A stretch of DNA of 64,000 nt from the NCBI RefSeq assembly GCF_012935715.1, contig NZ_CP052860.1, positions 248,001-312,000 on the forward strand, read 5' to 3'. This DNA comes from Pseudomonas sp. ADAK13. GTDB lineage: Bacteria; Pseudomonadota; Gammaproteobacteria; Pseudomonadales; Pseudomonadaceae. Each line of letters begins with the position of its first letter. Positions within the stretch are counted from its first letter, which is position 1. Made by a program: the position numbers and the translations under genes. Of this stretch, positions 37,790 through 45,428 are shown in pieces. Under the pieces are notes generated by a model. That model had not been told where the DNA came from, ran no database searches, and saw only the letters and a program-made list of their open reading frames with translations.

Positions 37790-38290
37790 CTACTGCAATA
37801 CGAAATTAGTGAAGAGCACCTGCTCGATCACAGGTTTGCCGACTTCCTTCTGGGCCACTTCCTGCACACTGGCAGTGACCTTCTGGCGCAGCATTTCCTG
37901 GCCCACCGGGGTGGCGAGGGTGTCGAAGGGCTGGGCAGAGAACAGCATCACCAGGTTGTTGCGGATCACTGGCATGTGCACCTTGAGGGCATCCAGGTCT
38001 GCCTGGTTACGCGCCAGCAGGGTAATGCTCACCTGCAGGTAGCGTTGGCGGCCGTTCTGATTGAAGTTGGCGACAAACGCCGGAAGCATCGGCTCGAAGA
38101 TTGCCGGTTGCTTGACGTTGGGGTTGATCTCGGCAGTCGCTGCCGGTTTGCTTGCGGCACTGTGCATGAAGTACCAGGTAGCCCCCACGGACACGCCGAT
38201 CGCCAGGAACAAGCCCAGAACAATCAGCAGGATAAGCTTGAGCTTGCCCTTGCCTGCGGGTGCTTTTGCTACGTCGTCGCTCTTCGCCAT
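37790..38290 (-). CDS. fliL: Flagellar basal-body protein FliL
   Basis: 166 residues. A short cytoplasmic start leads to one membrane helix (LKLILLIVLGLFLAIGVSVG) and a periplasmic domain ending in the family-typical IEQVLFTNFVLQ. It supports stators. It is the first gene of the fliLMNOPQR-flhB string and has its own sigma-54 site. Confidence 0.94.
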   Translation of the reverse strand: MAKSDDVAKAPAGKGKLKLILLIVLGLFLAIGVSVGATWYFMHSAASKPAATAEINPNVKQPAIFEPMLPAFVANFNQNGRQRYLQVSITLLARNQADLDALKVHMPVIRNNLVMLFSAQPFDTLATPVGQEMLRQKVTASVQEVAQKEVGKPVIEQVLFTNFVLQ

Positions 38291-38340
38291 GCCAATAATC
38301 CGTCACTATTCGGGGATTCATAGTTCTGGGGAAAGGCAAG

Positions 38341-38356
38341 AGCAAGTGTTATGCCA
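38341..38356 (-). promoter_or_regulatory. Sigma-54 promoter for fliL
   Basis: Minus strand TGGCATAACACTTGCT has GG and GC separated by 10 bases, with the -24 (TGGCA) and -12 (TTGCT) elements both matching consensus. The -12 element lies about 52 bases before the fliL ATG. Confidence 0.85.
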
Positions 38357-38411
38357 GAGTTGTCTGTTCAAACGGGAAGAGTGAGGTGCTCTTACTCACA
38401 ACGCCGATTAA

Positions 38412-38501
38412 CTGTGGGAGCTGGCTTGCCTGCGATGAGGCCCTGCCAGGCGATATCTTGATTGCTGACCCACCGCTATCGCAGGCAAGCCAGCTCTCAC
38501 A
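38412..38501. repeat. REP inverted pair between fliK and fliL
   Basis: CTGTGGGAGCTGGCTTGCCT and its inverse (AGGCAAGCCAGCTCTCACA) enclose about 50 bases. It separates the fliK stop from the fliL promoter. Confidence 0.88.
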
Positions 38502-38539
38502 TGACCCGATTCCAACTGGAAATAAGGCCACTCTTCAGA

Positions 38540-39910
38540 TCAGGCGTAATAGTCCACCGCGCTGGAGCCGATCACGGACTGCACAACCGGCGCTGCGACT
38601 TCAGCCACTTCACCGACACCGCCGCCATCAGCCCCATCACCCCGCCCGCCACTGCCACTGACGCCGCGGGCCTGGTTCTGCTGTTGCTGGTCCTGGCCCT
38701 GTTGACCCTGCCAGCCACGGGACTGGTCGGACACGTTGACGTCGACCTGGCCCATGCCCTGCTGGGCGAACATCTCCCGCAGGCGTCCCGACTGGCTTTC
38801 CAGGGCTTCACGCACCACCGCGTGGCCGCTCATGAAGGTGACCTGCGCCTGTTGGTCGGCGGACATTTTCACGCTGATGTCCAGGCGGCCCAGTTCAGCA
38901 GGCTGCAACTGGATTTCGGCCGACTTGAGGTTGGCGCTGGACAAGTACATGACCCGGTTCACCACCTCATCCGTCCAGCCGCTCTGGTGCATGGCCAATG
39001 GCGCGTTGGCGACCGGCGGCAAGGCATTCGCGGTTTTCGGCGTGGCAGCCTGGGTCAGCGCGGCGAGACGGTTGGCAAAGTCATCGACACGGGTGTCGCT
39101 GCTGGCGTCCTTCAGGTCCTTGAGGCCGCCGTCGATCAGGCCGGTAAAGGCTTTGTCGCCGCCCTGGTCGGTGCTGTCCTTGGCCGCTTGCTGATCGACC
39201 ATATTGGCCAGGCCCGTGGCGAAGTTTTGCGCGGCGGTCGGCTGATCCTGGGTCGGGGCCGGGGCGGTTTTTGCCGGGGTTTGGCTGCTGGCGGAAACGT
39301 GTCCGCCCTGCTCCATGGCCAGGCGCACGGCGGGCATGGCGTCCAGCGGATCGGCCTCGGGGTCGAAGGCGGGCTTGGCGTCGTCGGTCGCGGCCACCGC
39401 AGGTGCCACCACGGGTTGGGCCTTGTCATCTTTCGCTGCCGCCGGTGCCGGCGTCTCGACGGGCGCCGGCGCTGCGGGAACGGGAACGGGGACGACCGCC
39501 GCCACAAGCGCCGGGTCGACGGTGGGGTCAACCGGGGGTTGCTGGGCCAGGGTCGGGTCGTCTGCAGGCGCCGTGTCGTCAGCCTTAGCGGTGGTGTCCG
39601 GGGGGTCGGACTTGGCCGGCGGGGTGGCAGGCAAAGTCTTGCCGTTATCGGCAACCGATGGGGTGCCGGCGGCAGGCTTGTCGTTGTTGGCGGCGGGCTT
39701 TGCGCTGCTGTCCGCAGGCTTGTCGCGGGTGGATCTGGTGGTGGTGTCGGTGGGTTTTGCCGCAGGCGTGGAGGCCTGGTTGGCGAACACCTGAGCGAAG
39801 CCCGGGGCCTTGTCCCGCGGGTCCGCAGCCACTGCCGGTGGATTGGCAGCGGGCGCTTGAGGCTTGGCCGCAGGGGCCGCCTGAAGGAGCGAATTCGGGG
39901 TGATTGCCAT
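38540..39910 (-). CDS. fliK: Flagellar hook-length control protein FliK
   Basis: 456 residues from ATG 39910 (MAITPNSLLQAAP). The N-terminal 270 residues are low-complexity Ala/Pro/Asp/Thr ruler sequence. The C-terminal FliK domain carries LKSAEIQLQPAELGRLDISV and FMSGHAVVREALESQSGRLR, followed by a Gln-rich tail. It measures the hook and triggers the FlhB switch. It lies just downstream of the repeat island but keeps its own sigma-54 site. Confidence 0.93.
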   Translation of the reverse strand: MAITPNSLLQAAPAAKPQAPAANPPAVAADPRDKAPGFAQVFANQASTPAAKPTDTTTRSTRDKPADSSAKPAANNDKPAAGTPSVADNGKTLPATPPAKSDPPDTTAKADDTAPADDPTLAQQPPVDPTVDPALVAAVVPVPVPAAPAPVETPAPAAAKDDKAQPVVAPAVAATDDAKPAFDPEADPLDAMPAVRLAMEQGGHVSASSQTPAKTAPAPTQDQPTAAQNFATGLANMVDQQAAKDSTDQGGDKAFTGLIDGGLKDLKDASSDTRVDDFANRLAALTQAATPKTANALPPVANAPLAMHQSGWTDEVVNRVMYLSSANLKSAEIQLQPAELGRLDISVKMSADQQAQVTFMSGHAVVREALESQSGRLREMFAQQGMGQVDVNVSDQSRGWQGQQGQDQQQQNQARGVSGSGGRGDGADGGGVGEVAEVAAPVVQSVIGSSAVDYYA

Positions 39911-39961
39911 ATATAAGAGTCTCCGCCGCACAGGGGTCGAGGGTGCGGTTACAGGAGGTAG

Positions 39962-39977
39962 AGCAAGAGTTGGGCCA
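39962..39977 (-). promoter_or_regulatory. Sigma-54 promoter for fliK
   Basis: Minus strand TGGCCCAACTCTTGCT: GG and GC separated by 10 bases and a consensus TTGCT at -12. The -12 element lies about 53 bases before the fliK ATG and the -24 element only about 15 bases from the edge of the repeat island. Confidence 0.75.
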
Positions 39978-39992
39978 GCTTTTGGGTTTGGT

Positions 39993-40350
39993 GTGTATAT
40001 CCGTTGTTTGGGTTAGGGCCGCTATTGGTTCCGCTCTTACAGCGGCTCACTTTTGAACAGCGCAAAAGTAAGCAAAACGCTCTTGCCCCACCACTCGGCA
40101 CCTCGCTCAGGCTCGGTGTGCCCTCAACTCCGGTAGTACTCCGCGGGCCGCCGCGACGGGGCGTCCCTGCCCCGTCGCGGCTAAACCGGCGTCCTGCCGG
40201 TTTACCCGCTCCGTACTACCTGCGTTCGGCCAGCGTGGTTTAACGGGGCGCCTAAGATCAAGATCAAAAGCAGATCAAAAACACAGCGGCCTACAGGCCG
40301 GCTTGAGTGGTGTGAAGCAAAGGCAAGATCAAAATCAAAAGCGGGCACGC
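39993..40350 (+). repeat. Left copy of the inverted repeat that flanks the IS3 element
   Basis: The sequence from GTGTATATCCGTT to about AAGATCAAAATC recurs, inverted and diverged, at about 42130-42480. Long shared blocks include GGTTCCGCTCTTACAGCGG, GCCGCGACGGGGCGTCCCTG and CGGCCTACAGGCCGGCTTGA. Two adjacent perfect hairpins lie in it: 40151-40180 (12-base stem) and 40182-40204 (9-base stem). Short open frames across it do not look like real genes. Confidence 0.85.
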
Positions 40351-40387
40351 GGCGTTTTTCAAGGTAGTTGTCGCGCTCATCGTCGTA

Positions 40388-41437
40388 CTACGCGGCTTTT
40401 ATTACCACTGTCAGCTCCCTTTCAGGGTTCAGATACACCGTCCCGATAGGGTTCCAGTTGCGTGTCTCACCTGACCATCTTTCCGGTCTTCTCTCTCTGG
40501 CTTGCCTGTATACCGCATCTCGGCGAGCCAAGATTTCCCGGTCTTTCCCTTCGTGACGTTGAGCGGGTGTCACGAAGCGGATCCGACTATGACGGTGCAC
40601 GGTGTTGTACCAGGTCATAAAATTCCTTACCCAGATACGCGCCTCATCCAGGCTGGAAAACCCGTCCTGCGGCCACTGCGGGCAGTATTTCAGCGTTCTG
40701 AACAACGATTCCGAGTACGGGTTGTCGTTACTGACCCGTGGTCTACCGCGAGACGGCGTGATGCCCAAGTCGTACATCTTGGTTAGTAGCGTTAACGATT
40801 TCATCGGCGCACCGTTGTCCGAGTGAAGCACCAACGGCTGGAGCCAACACTTTTCCTGAGTCACGCTTCGTTGCAGCAACGCGGCTGCTTTTTCACCGCT
40901 TTCTGCTTCGTAAACTTCCCAACCCACCGCCTTCCGGCTGTAGATATCCTCGATCAGATAGAGGTAGTAAAACTTTCCGCGAACCGGTGACGGCAAGTAA
41001 GTGATGTCCCATGACCACACTTGATTGGCGGCGGTCGCCGCATAAGTCGTGGGCGCCTCATGACGATGCGGCCGCTTGGCACGCGAGCGATGTTGCTGCT
41101 GACCTGCCGCGTGCAGTACGCGATAAAATGTCGCCTCCGAGGCCATGTAACGCCCCTCGTCAGCCAGCTGTGGCACGATTTGGCTCGGCGGCAGATGCGC
41201 ATAGGTTTTGCTGTTGCACAGCGTCACGATACTTTGCCGTTCAAGCTCACTGAGTGCGTTGTTCGGCATCCGCCTGAGCGTCGTCGTGCGCCCATCCGCC
41301 AAGATTTCTTCCGGCAAATTCCAGCGTTGCAGTGTCCTCAGTGAAAGGCCTACCTCCTGACAAGCAGGCGCCCTGCGGGCGCCCGCCAGGATGGCTTCAT
41401 TGAGCCAACCAACGAGTAAATACCGTTCTGGCAACAA
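40388..41437 (-). CDS. IS3-family transposase OrfB (DDE integrase core)
   Basis: 349 residues counted from TTG 41437. The rve catalytic triad is seen as WDITYL (Asp), LHSDNGAPM (Asp) and PYSESLFRTLKY (Glu). An HTH-like N-terminal part (QEVGLSLRTLQRW) precedes it. The frame is open upstream to the A6G slip site in orfA, so the working product is probably an OrfAB fusion made by -1 frameshifting rather than a protein starting here. No inactivating stop is visible. Confidence 0.9.
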   Translation of the reverse strand: MLPERYLLVGWLNEAILAGARRAPACQEVGLSLRTLQRWNLPEEILADGRTTTLRRMPNNALSELERQSIVTLCNSKTYAHLPPSQIVPQLADEGRYMASEATFYRVLHAAGQQQHRSRAKRPHRHEAPTTYAATAANQVWSWDITYLPSPVRGKFYYLYLIEDIYSRKAVGWEVYEAESGEKAAALLQRSVTQEKCWLQPLVLHSDNGAPMKSLTLLTKMYDLGITPSRGRPRVSNDNPYSESLFRTLKYCPQWPQDGFSSLDEARIWVRNFMTWYNTVHRHSRIRFVTPAQRHEGKDREILARRDAVYRQARERRPERWSGETRNWNPIGTVYLNPERELTVVIKAA

Positions 41438-41439
41438 GG

Positions 41440-41946
41440 TCAGTTGTCCTCGTCGTCGCTCCCCCAGTAGGCATTGAGCTTTTTTCTCAGCACCAGTAAC
41501 GCCGCCGTCTCGGCCAGCGCCGCATCCTTGCGGCGTAGTTCGCGCTCAAGCTCACGGATCCTTTTTTTATCATCCCGTGACTGCCCTGAACTCGCCGTTT
41601 TCGCAGCTGGTTTTTGGGTGCTACTGGCGATAAACGCATTACGCCAATCGGTAATCTGCTCGGGAAAAATACCTTTTCTTCGGCAATATTCACCGATCTC
41701 CAGTTCCGACAGCGAACCGGTCTCTATGATGACCGTCAGTTTGGATTCGGCTGACCAATTTTCGGCGGGTTGTTTAGCGTCGGACAATTGCGTTCCTCTG
41801 GCAGCAGCTTGTTTGCGCCAATAATGGAGAGACATATCGCTGCAACCTTCGCGGCGAGCGACCTCCGCTGCTGAAAGGCTCAGGGGCGGAAGCATCATTT
41901 TCAGCAGTGCGGCTTTACGTTCATCTGAGTAGAAAGGCATGACCAT
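41440..41946 (-). CDS. IS3-family transposase OrfA
   Basis: 168 residues. The N-terminal HTH is of the transposase_8 type (SAAEVARREGCSDMSLHYWR), a second HTH-like part follows (EYCRRKGIFPEQITDWRNAF), and a C-terminal leucine-zipper-like helix (KRIRELERELRRKDAALAET) provides multimerisation. It ends with DDEDN two bases before the first possible orfB start. The -1 slip heptamer lies at 41479-41485. Confidence 0.88.
   Translation of the reverse strand: MVMPFYSDERKAALLKMMLPPLSLSAAEVARREGCSDMSLHYWRKQAAARGTQLSDAKQPAENWSAESKLTVIIETGSLSELEIGEYCRRKGIFPEQITDWRNAFIASSTQKPAAKTASSGQSRDDKKRIRELERELRRKDAALAETAALLVLRKKLNAYWGSDDEDN
41479..41485 (-). promoter_or_regulatory. Programmed -1 frameshift site in the IS3 transposase
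   Basis: Minus strand A AAA AAG, in the orfA frame as AGA AAA AAG CTC. After a -1 slip the frame continues without a stop (GCT CAA TGC CTA CTG...) into orfB. This is the classic IS3-family slippery sequence. Confidence 0.8.
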
Positions 41947-42021
41947 ACTCTTGCCGCCCCCGAAATGTGTTCAAAAAGCGGTGGACGCGACAACTACCCT
42001 GACACCGGGGGCACGGTGAAA

Positions 42022-42109
42022 TGTGGGAGCTGGCTTGCCTGCGATGGCATCGCCTCGGTGTACCTGAAAAACCGAGGTGTCTGCATCGCAGGCAAGCCAG
42101 CTCCCACAG
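42022..42109. repeat. REP inverted pair inside the repeat island
   Basis: TGTGGGAGCTGGCTTGCCTG and its exact inverse enclose about 45 bases with a further inner inverted repeat (CCTCGGTGTACC / ACCGAGGTG). It lies just outside the right end of the IS. Confidence 0.9.
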
Positions 42110-42129
42110 AAAAGCAGAGCTGCATCCGT

Positions 42130-42480
42130 TTCAGATTTGGCTTTCGCTTTTGATCTGGCTTCTACCACTCAAGCCGGCCTGTAGGCCGCTGTGCTCTTGC
42201 TTTTGATCTTGATCTGGCTCTGACTGCCCCAATAAGCCCGAGGCCGAACGCAGGGATTGAGGAGCGGGTAAACCGGCAGGACGCCGGTTTAGCCGCGACG
42301 GGGCAGGGACGCCCCGTCGCGGCGGCCCGCGGAGCAATGCCGGAGTGAGGGAACACCGAGCCTAGGCGAGGTGCCGACAGGCGGGGCAGAGCCCTTTGGT
42401 TACTTTGGGGCTTTTCCAAAGTGACCCGCTGTAAGAGCGGAACCATAAGCAGCCGTTACCGAAATAACGGATATACACCC
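42130..42480 (-). repeat. Right copy of the inverted repeat that flanks the IS3 element
   Basis: Inverse, diverged copy of the 39993-40350 repeat. Its outer end GGTGTATATCCGTT (minus strand) lies 9 bases from the hptB stop. The paired hairpins are conserved at 42269-42291 and 42293-42322 with identical stems. Spacer and flanking bases differ more than the hairpin stems. Confidence 0.85.
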
Positions 42481-42488
42481 CAACAGCG

Positions 42489-42836
42489 TCAGAGCCCAAA
42501 CCGCTCCCGCTCATGCTCATACAACGGCCTTACCAACGCGAACTCATGGTCAATTTCATCCACCAACCGCCCCAAATCCGCAACCACAGGCTTGGCCGAC
42601 CGATCCTCAAGCAACTGACAAAGCTCAGCCAACCGCACGGCCCCAAGGTTACCGCTACTCCCCTTGAAGCTATGGGCAATCCGCCCCAACGCCTTGGCAT
42701 CATCCCGCGCCCGGCGCAGCGCCTCTACCCGCTTCTGCGAGTCATCGAGAAACGTGTCGAGCAGCTTCGGATACTCGCCCTCCATGACCTCCTGCAAGCC
42801 GGTCAGCACATCGGGGTCCAGATGAATCTCTGCCAC
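42489..42836 (-). CDS. hptB: Histidine phosphotransfer protein HptB
   Basis: 115-residue HPt domain with phospho-accepting His55 in GRIAHSFKGSSGNLGA. In P. aeruginosa HptB receives phosphate from several hybrid sensor kinases (such as RetS, PA1611, ErcS' and SagS) and passes it to HsbR. It is the last gene of the hsbA-hsbR-hptB string, before the repeat island. Confidence 0.88.
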   Translation of the reverse strand: MAEIHLDPDVLTGLQEVMEGEYPKLLDTFLDDSQKRVEALRRARDDAKALGRIAHSFKGSSGNLGAVRLAELCQLLEDRSAKPVVADLGRLVDEIDHEFALVRPLYEHERERFGL

Positions 42837-42866
42837 TTGTTCGCTCCTTGATCAAGAATCGGCGGA

Positions 42867-44585
42867 TTATGCCAGAGCCTTCCATGAAAACTCCACGCAC
42901 ACACACCGCCCGCCGTCAGTCCAGCCTACATCGCTGCTCAACTGACGTACCAGGCTCAACCCCCGACCAGACAGACGGTCAACATCCAGCGGCCTGGCCA
43001 GCACCTTCTCCACATCAAACCCCGGCCCACTGTCCTCGATCCGCAAGGTCAGGCAACCGCCCTCCCCGGCCGGCACCACATTCAGGTGCACCCGCACATA
43101 CCCGCTGTTCACCTGCGCCAGCCGCTCATTACGCTCCCGGTAATACGCCGCAAATCCCTGGGCATCCCGCTTCAGCCGCGAATCCAGCCCCAGCACACCA
43201 TGCTCCAGGGCATTGGAATACAACTCCGCCATCACCGTGTACAACGCACCGCTCTGCTCACGCAGCCCATGAATCTCCAACAGCAGTTGCAGCAAATACG
43301 GCAAAGGGTTGTAGGACTTGAGCGTCTCGGCACGAAATTCAAAGCTGACCGACCAATCCAGCGGCGACGACTGGCCGCTGTCGGAATACATCACCGACGG
43401 CGAGCGCAACACCTCCCCCGCCTGCAGGCTGATTTCCACCATGCTGATGTCATCGCGCACTTCACCGCGAAAACCCGCCAGGGCCTGCTCGATCTCCTCG
43501 AACAACCGGTCGGGCTCGCGATTGGCCGCAAACACCTGCTGCAAACGCTCGGCGCCAAACAATTGCTCGTGGGCATCGGCGGTGTCCAGCACGCCATCCG
43601 ACAACAAGAACACCCGGTCACCCAGCGCCATCGGCCAGACTTCAGTGCGGTCATCAAACGCCTCGGCCGCCAATATGCCCAGCGGCAAATGCCGAGACAG
43701 CAGCGGCGTGCGCTTGCCGGTGGCGATTTCATGCACGTAGCCCTCGGGCATGCCGCCGTTCCACACTTCCACCACCCGCCGCTGGGCGCTGAGGCACAGC
43801 AGGGTGGCGCAACAGAACATGTCCACCGGCAAGATGCGCTTGAGCTTGGCGTTCATCTCCCGCAACGTCTGCGCCAGGCCGTAACCCTTGGCGGTCATGC
43901 CGTAGAACACTTCCGCCAGGGGCATGGCGCCGACCGCGGCGGGCAAACCGTGGCCGGTGAAATCCCCCAGCAGCACATGCATGTCACCCGACGGCGTATA
44001 GGCGGCCAACAGTAAATCGCCGTTGAACAGCGCGTAGGGCGATTGCACGTAGCGAATATTCGGCGCGGCGTTGATACAGCCGGAGTGGGCGACCTTGTCG
44101 AACACCGCCTTGGCCACCCGCTGTTCCTGCAACAGATGGTCGTTGTGCCGGGCGATCAGGTCCCGCTGCTGTAATACCGTGGCCTGCAAGCGGCGCAGTC
44201 GGTCCATGGCGTTGATCTTCGCCGCCAGGATCACCTGGTTATAGGGTTTGGCCAGGAAGTCATCACCGCCCGCATCCAGGCACTGGGCCAGGGCTTCGCT
44301 CTCGCGCAGGGAGGTGAGGAAGATGATCGGCACCAGCGCTTCCCCCGCCAGGTGCTTGATCTGCCGGGCCGCCTCAAAGCCATCCATGACCGGCATCAGG
44401 GCGTCCATCAACACCAACTGCGGCCGCTCGCGGATGAACACTTGCACCGCTTCCTCGCCGTTGCTGGCGGTGATCACCTGGTGGCCCTGGCGGCGCACAA
44501 TGGTCGACAGCAACAACAGGTCAGCGGCGCTGTCTTCGGCGATCAACACCGTCAGCGCCTCAAGGACCGGGGCCAGGACGCTCAA
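42867..44585 (-). CDS. hsbR: Response regulator HsbR with PP2C phosphatase and anti-sigma kinase domains
   Basis: 572 residues: a receiver with acceptor Asp61 (LVLMDALMPVMDGF); a helical linker; a PP2C/SpoIIE domain (VLLGDFTGHGLPAAVGAMPL; DRVFLLSDGVLDT); and a C-terminal HATPase_c domain of RsbW type (ELYSNALEHGVLGLD; RIEDSGPGFD). The start is TTG 44585, overlapping the hsbA stop. It toggles HsbA between phosphorylated and unphosphorylated forms. Confidence 0.88.
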   Translation of the reverse strand: MSVLAPVLEALTVLIAEDSAADLLLLSTIVRRQGHQVITASNGEEAVQVFIRERPQLVLMDALMPVMDGFEAARQIKHLAGEALVPIIFLTSLRESEALAQCLDAGGDDFLAKPYNQVILAAKINAMDRLRRLQATVLQQRDLIARHNDHLLQEQRVAKAVFDKVAHSGCINAAPNIRYVQSPYALFNGDLLLAAYTPSGDMHVLLGDFTGHGLPAAVGAMPLAEVFYGMTAKGYGLAQTLREMNAKLKRILPVDMFCCATLLCLSAQRRVVEVWNGGMPEGYVHEIATGKRTPLLSRHLPLGILAAEAFDDRTEVWPMALGDRVFLLSDGVLDTADAHEQLFGAERLQQVFAANREPDRLFEEIEQALAGFRGEVRDDISMVEISLQAGEVLRSPSVMYSDSGQSSPLDWSVSFEFRAETLKSYNPLPYLLQLLLEIHGLREQSGALYTVMAELYSNALEHGVLGLDSRLKRDAQGFAAYYRERNERLAQVNSGYVRVHLNVVPAGEGGCLTLRIEDSGPGFDVEKVLARPLDVDRLSGRGLSLVRQLSSDVGWTDGGRCVCVEFSWKALA

Positions 44586-44887
44586 GTGAGGTCGAACAGT
44601 TTGTCGAAGTTGGAAATGGCGAGGATCTTGCGCACGTCGGAGTTGCTGTTGACCACCTGCACTTCGGCATTGTCGCCACCGGCATGGTCACGCAACAGCA
44701 GGAGCATGCCCAGTGCCGAGCTGTCCATGTAGGTGGTTTCCTTCAAGTCCACCACGTAGATCTCGGGCACCTTGTAGAACCGCTCGTAGGCATCACGAAA
44801 GGCCTGGTGGCTACCGAAATCGAATCGCCCCCTGACGGTGATCGTCAACTTCGTCCCGTCCAGGGACACTTCTGATTCGACTGACAT
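44582..44887 (-). CDS. hsbA: Anti-sigma factor antagonist HsbA (STAS domain)
   Basis: 101 residues, STAS fold. The phosphorylatable serine is in TTYMDSSALGML, Ser56 by position, the same number as in P. aeruginosa HsbA. Unphosphorylated HsbA binds FlgM and frees FliA; phosphorylated HsbA promotes the HsbD/c-di-GMP biofilm route (known in P. aeruginosa). It starts 88 bases after the fliJ stop. Confidence 0.88.
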   Translation of the reverse strand: MSVESEVSLDGTKLTITVRGRFDFGSHQAFRDAYERFYKVPEIYVVDLKETTYMDSSALGMLLLLRDHAGGDNAEVQVVNSNSDVRKILAISNFDKLFDLT

Positions 44888-44975
44888 ACGACTGCTTCCT
44901 TGTCATTGGCAATGTGCAACAAGGTTTAGCAGGTGATGGGGAAGTGGGCAAATCCATGCAGCAGCGGTGGCGTGG

Positions 44976-45425
44976 TTAATAGGGGTTTTGGCGGGGAAGA
45001 CGTTGGGACAGCTCATCGAGCAATTTCTGCTCGCGTTTGTCTTCCAGCGCACGGGCTTCGTCGATGTAGCGCTGCACCAGTTTGCGCAGGCCTTCGACCC
45101 GGGCGTAGGCCTGTTGCCAACTGTCGCGGGCCTTGTCGACGTTGGCCTGGTGCCACGCCAGGCTCTGGCGTTGCTGGCCGACAGCGGTTTCCAGTTGATT
45201 GAGAAAGCCCTGGTACCCCATCAGCCATTGCCCGGACACGCCCTTGCTGCCGCGCTCGATCCACTGTTGCTGATACTCGCCGCGAAAGCGCTCCAGGTCG
45301 CCCAGTTTGCTTTCCGCCAGGCGAACCTGGCCCTGGAAGTACCCCAGGCGCTGGACGGCGGTCTTTTCGGCTTTTTCGGCCATGTCCACCACTGGGGCAA
45401 GGCGCGCGGCACGCGTGTTGGCCAT
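44976..45425 (-). CDS. fliJ: Flagellar export protein FliJ
   Basis: 149 residues, nearly all coiled-coil helix (QVRLAESKLGDLERFRGEYQ; RLVQRYIDEARALEDKREQ type segments), as expected for the export-ATPase stalk FliJ. It follows fliI after 3 bases. Confidence 0.9.
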   Translation of the reverse strand: MANTRAARLAPVVDMAEKAEKTAVQRLGYFQGQVRLAESKLGDLERFRGEYQQQWIERGSKGVSGQWLMGYQGFLNQLETAVGQQRQSLAWHQANVDKARDSWQQAYARVEGLRKLVQRYIDEARALEDKREQKLLDELSQRLPRQNPY

Positions 45426-45428
45426 GGG

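Larger units (their letters stand above)
40363..41998 (-). mobile_element. IS3-family insertion sequence
   Basis: The ends are a 13-base perfect inverted repeat GGTAGTTGTCGCG (40363-40375; inverse at 41986-41998), extended imperfectly to about 20 bases. It contains orfA and orfB on the minus strand. Length about 1.64 kb. The three bases outside each end differ (CAA and CTG), so no target duplication is evident. It sits between two inverted copies of another repeat. Confidence 0.8.

Noticed and set aside
40004-40243. Short open frames inside the inverted repeats flanking the IS
   Set aside because: The translated sequence follows the palindromes, changes between copies without coding-type conservation, and has no ribosome site.
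40360-42001. Target-site duplication around the IS3 element
   Set aside because: The three bases outside the inverted repeats are CAA on the left and CTG on the right, so no clean duplication is present with these ends.
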